From the NCBI GenBank assembly GCA_030597345.1, contig JAUVSA010000032.1:1-12664 (forward strand): a stretch of 12,664 bases of DNA. Direction: 5' to 3'. The position numbers and the translations under genes were made by a program. A model generated the notes under the pieces. The model worked only from the letters and a program-made list of their open reading frames with translations, ran no database searches and was not told the DNA's origin. The DNA is from Bacillota bacterium (GTDB lineage: Bacteria > Armatimonadota > Hebobacteria > Hebobacterales > Hebobacteraceae). Positions 12,141 through 12,664 of the stretch are shown here, one piece after another. Each line of letters begins with the position of its first letter. Position 1 is the first letter of the stretch.

Positions 12141-12341
12141 GGCGGGTATCCGCCAAAGCGGATGCCCACCGCTTCTGGTAGCGCAGGTTTTCAACCTGCG
12201 CAGGTGCCGGAGGCGCCTTCTTGTAGGGCGCGCGTTCCCTTGGACGAGCCCCGGGCCAGCTCACGCCCGCCGCCTATCCCGTAGGAGCGGCATTCCTGCC
12301 GCGAATCTGGGCGGGAAGCAGTCTGCCCGCCTGAGGCGGGC
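12137..12341. repeat. Compound intergenic hairpin element, copy B (after argS)
   Basis: The same kinds of modules as after trpS, in partly different order: TGTAGGGCGGG at 12136-12146 (its TAG is the argS stop); GCGCAGGTT-TTC-AACCTGCGC at 12182-12202; AGGTGCC-GGA-GGCGCCT at 12203-12219; a second TGTAGGGCG at 12222-12230; GTAGGAGCGGCATTCCTGCC at 12281-12300 with stem GCGGCA / TGCCGC (12287-12302); and GCCCGCCT-G-AGGCGGGC at 12325-12341. Stems differ from the trpS copy by paired changes. The rest of the gap to 12594 contains further short palindromic phrases (for example around 12386-12435) but no supported gene. Confidence 0.75.
12145..12168 (+). terminator. Hairpin directly after argS
   Basis: GGGTATCCGC (12145-12154) pairs with GCGGATGCCC (12159-12168) around CAAA, with one G-T wobble, 4 nt past the argS stop. 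It is well placed to end transcription of CBS-DUF1385-argS but lacks a T-tract. It is also part of the repeat module, so its role is inferred. Confidence 0.5.
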
Positions 12342-12594
12342 GTGCACGACTTCAGGCTGCTTGCCCTACGCAGCCTCGGCGAAGTACGGTCACCCTGAGC
12401 GTCAGCGACTCGTCCTACGTAGCGTAGCTACTACACAGAGTAGCAAGGGTCCCGCCGTCAGCATGTTGGGTACGAGCGTGTCTCCTACCATCGGCAGGCC
12501 TTGGGATTTGCTGCCCCTTCGTTCTCCTCCCACCCCGCAGGCTTTCCCTCCGACCCCGTCGAACCCACTCCCGGCCGCTGCGGCAGTCACCACT

Positions 12595-12664
12595 ATGGAC
12601 CAGACATCGCATCATACAGAACCCAAGCCCGAAGCCGCTATTCCCCGGCTCACCGCCGAGACCG
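12595..12664 (+). CDS. Possible start of an unidentified gene (3' end outside window)
   Basis: An open frame runs off the window edge. From ATG 12595 the visible 23 residues start MDQTSHHTEPKPEAAIPRL, hydrophilic and probably a disordered N-terminus. The same frame is open back to an ATG at 12463, but that part is proline-rich and looks like translated spacer. There is no clear ribosome-binding site before either ATG. I do not recognise the protein. It could also be chance open frame in GC-rich spacer. Confidence 0.25.
   Translation, partial: MDQTSHHTEPKPEAAIPRLTAET

Noticed and set aside
12402..12615. Short minus-strand open frames near the right edge
   Set aside because: Overlapping frames in palindrome-rich spacer with Gly/Arg/Ser-rich translations and no family resemblance or ribosome site.

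Overview
The window is a GC-rich, densely coding stretch from a bacterium that I cannot name from sequence alone. Housekeeping genes (lysine/DAP synthesis, two aminoacyl-tRNA synthetases, ScpA/ScpB, a D,D-carboxypeptidase, a pseudouridine synthase, ribosomal protein L28) establish that it is bacterial. An archaeal-type translin homologue, a CBS-DUF1385 fusion, a family-4 uracil-DNA glycosylase and hairpin-repeat-filled gaps suggest a deep Terrabacteria-type lineage such as Chloroflexota or Armatimonadota. That placement is inference.

Layout. 3-3639 (+): the 3' end of aspartate kinase, then dapA, a family-4 uracil-DNA glycosylase and a TIM-barrel sugar-phosphate isomerase/epimerase-like gene, the last three linked by short overlaps. 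A perfect 16-bp inverted repeat follows, then the translin-family gene. 3704-4732: trpS, with an extended -10 promoter so close to the ATG that the mRNA is probably leaderless. 4733-5085: a non-coding gap filled with hairpin modules, ending in a promoter candidate. 5086-8724: an overlapping cluster scpA-scpB-dac (S11 carboxypeptidase)-rluB-type pseudouridine synthase, joining chromosome segregation, cell-wall trimming and rRNA modification. 8725-8895: a short gap holding a 127-bp MITE-like inverted-repeat element. 8896-9087 (-): rpmB. 9248-12140 (+): the CBS-DUF1385 membrane protein followed by argS. 12141-12594: a second hairpin-module gap. The window ends in a possible gene start.

The most unusual feature is a family of about 17 copies of an 18-nt hairpin repeat (consensus GGCAGCCGAGCTTCGGCC, stem GCCGA / TCGGC with a 3-nt loop) confined to 5097-9541. 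Copies sit in spacers and inside genes. They form the tails of ScpA and ScpB, the last codons of the pseudouridine synthase, the rpmB leader, and a clean in-frame 6-residue insertion inside a CBS domain. Several copies keep the stem by paired changes (GCGGA / TCCGC), and the repeat is translated in more than one frame (AAELRQ or GSRASA). This suggests that the DNA or RNA hairpin, rather than the peptide, is the unit being propagated. A second, unrelated family of hairpin modules, also with compensatory changes, fills the gaps after trpS and argS. No transposase, tRNA, rRNA or CRISPR array was found.
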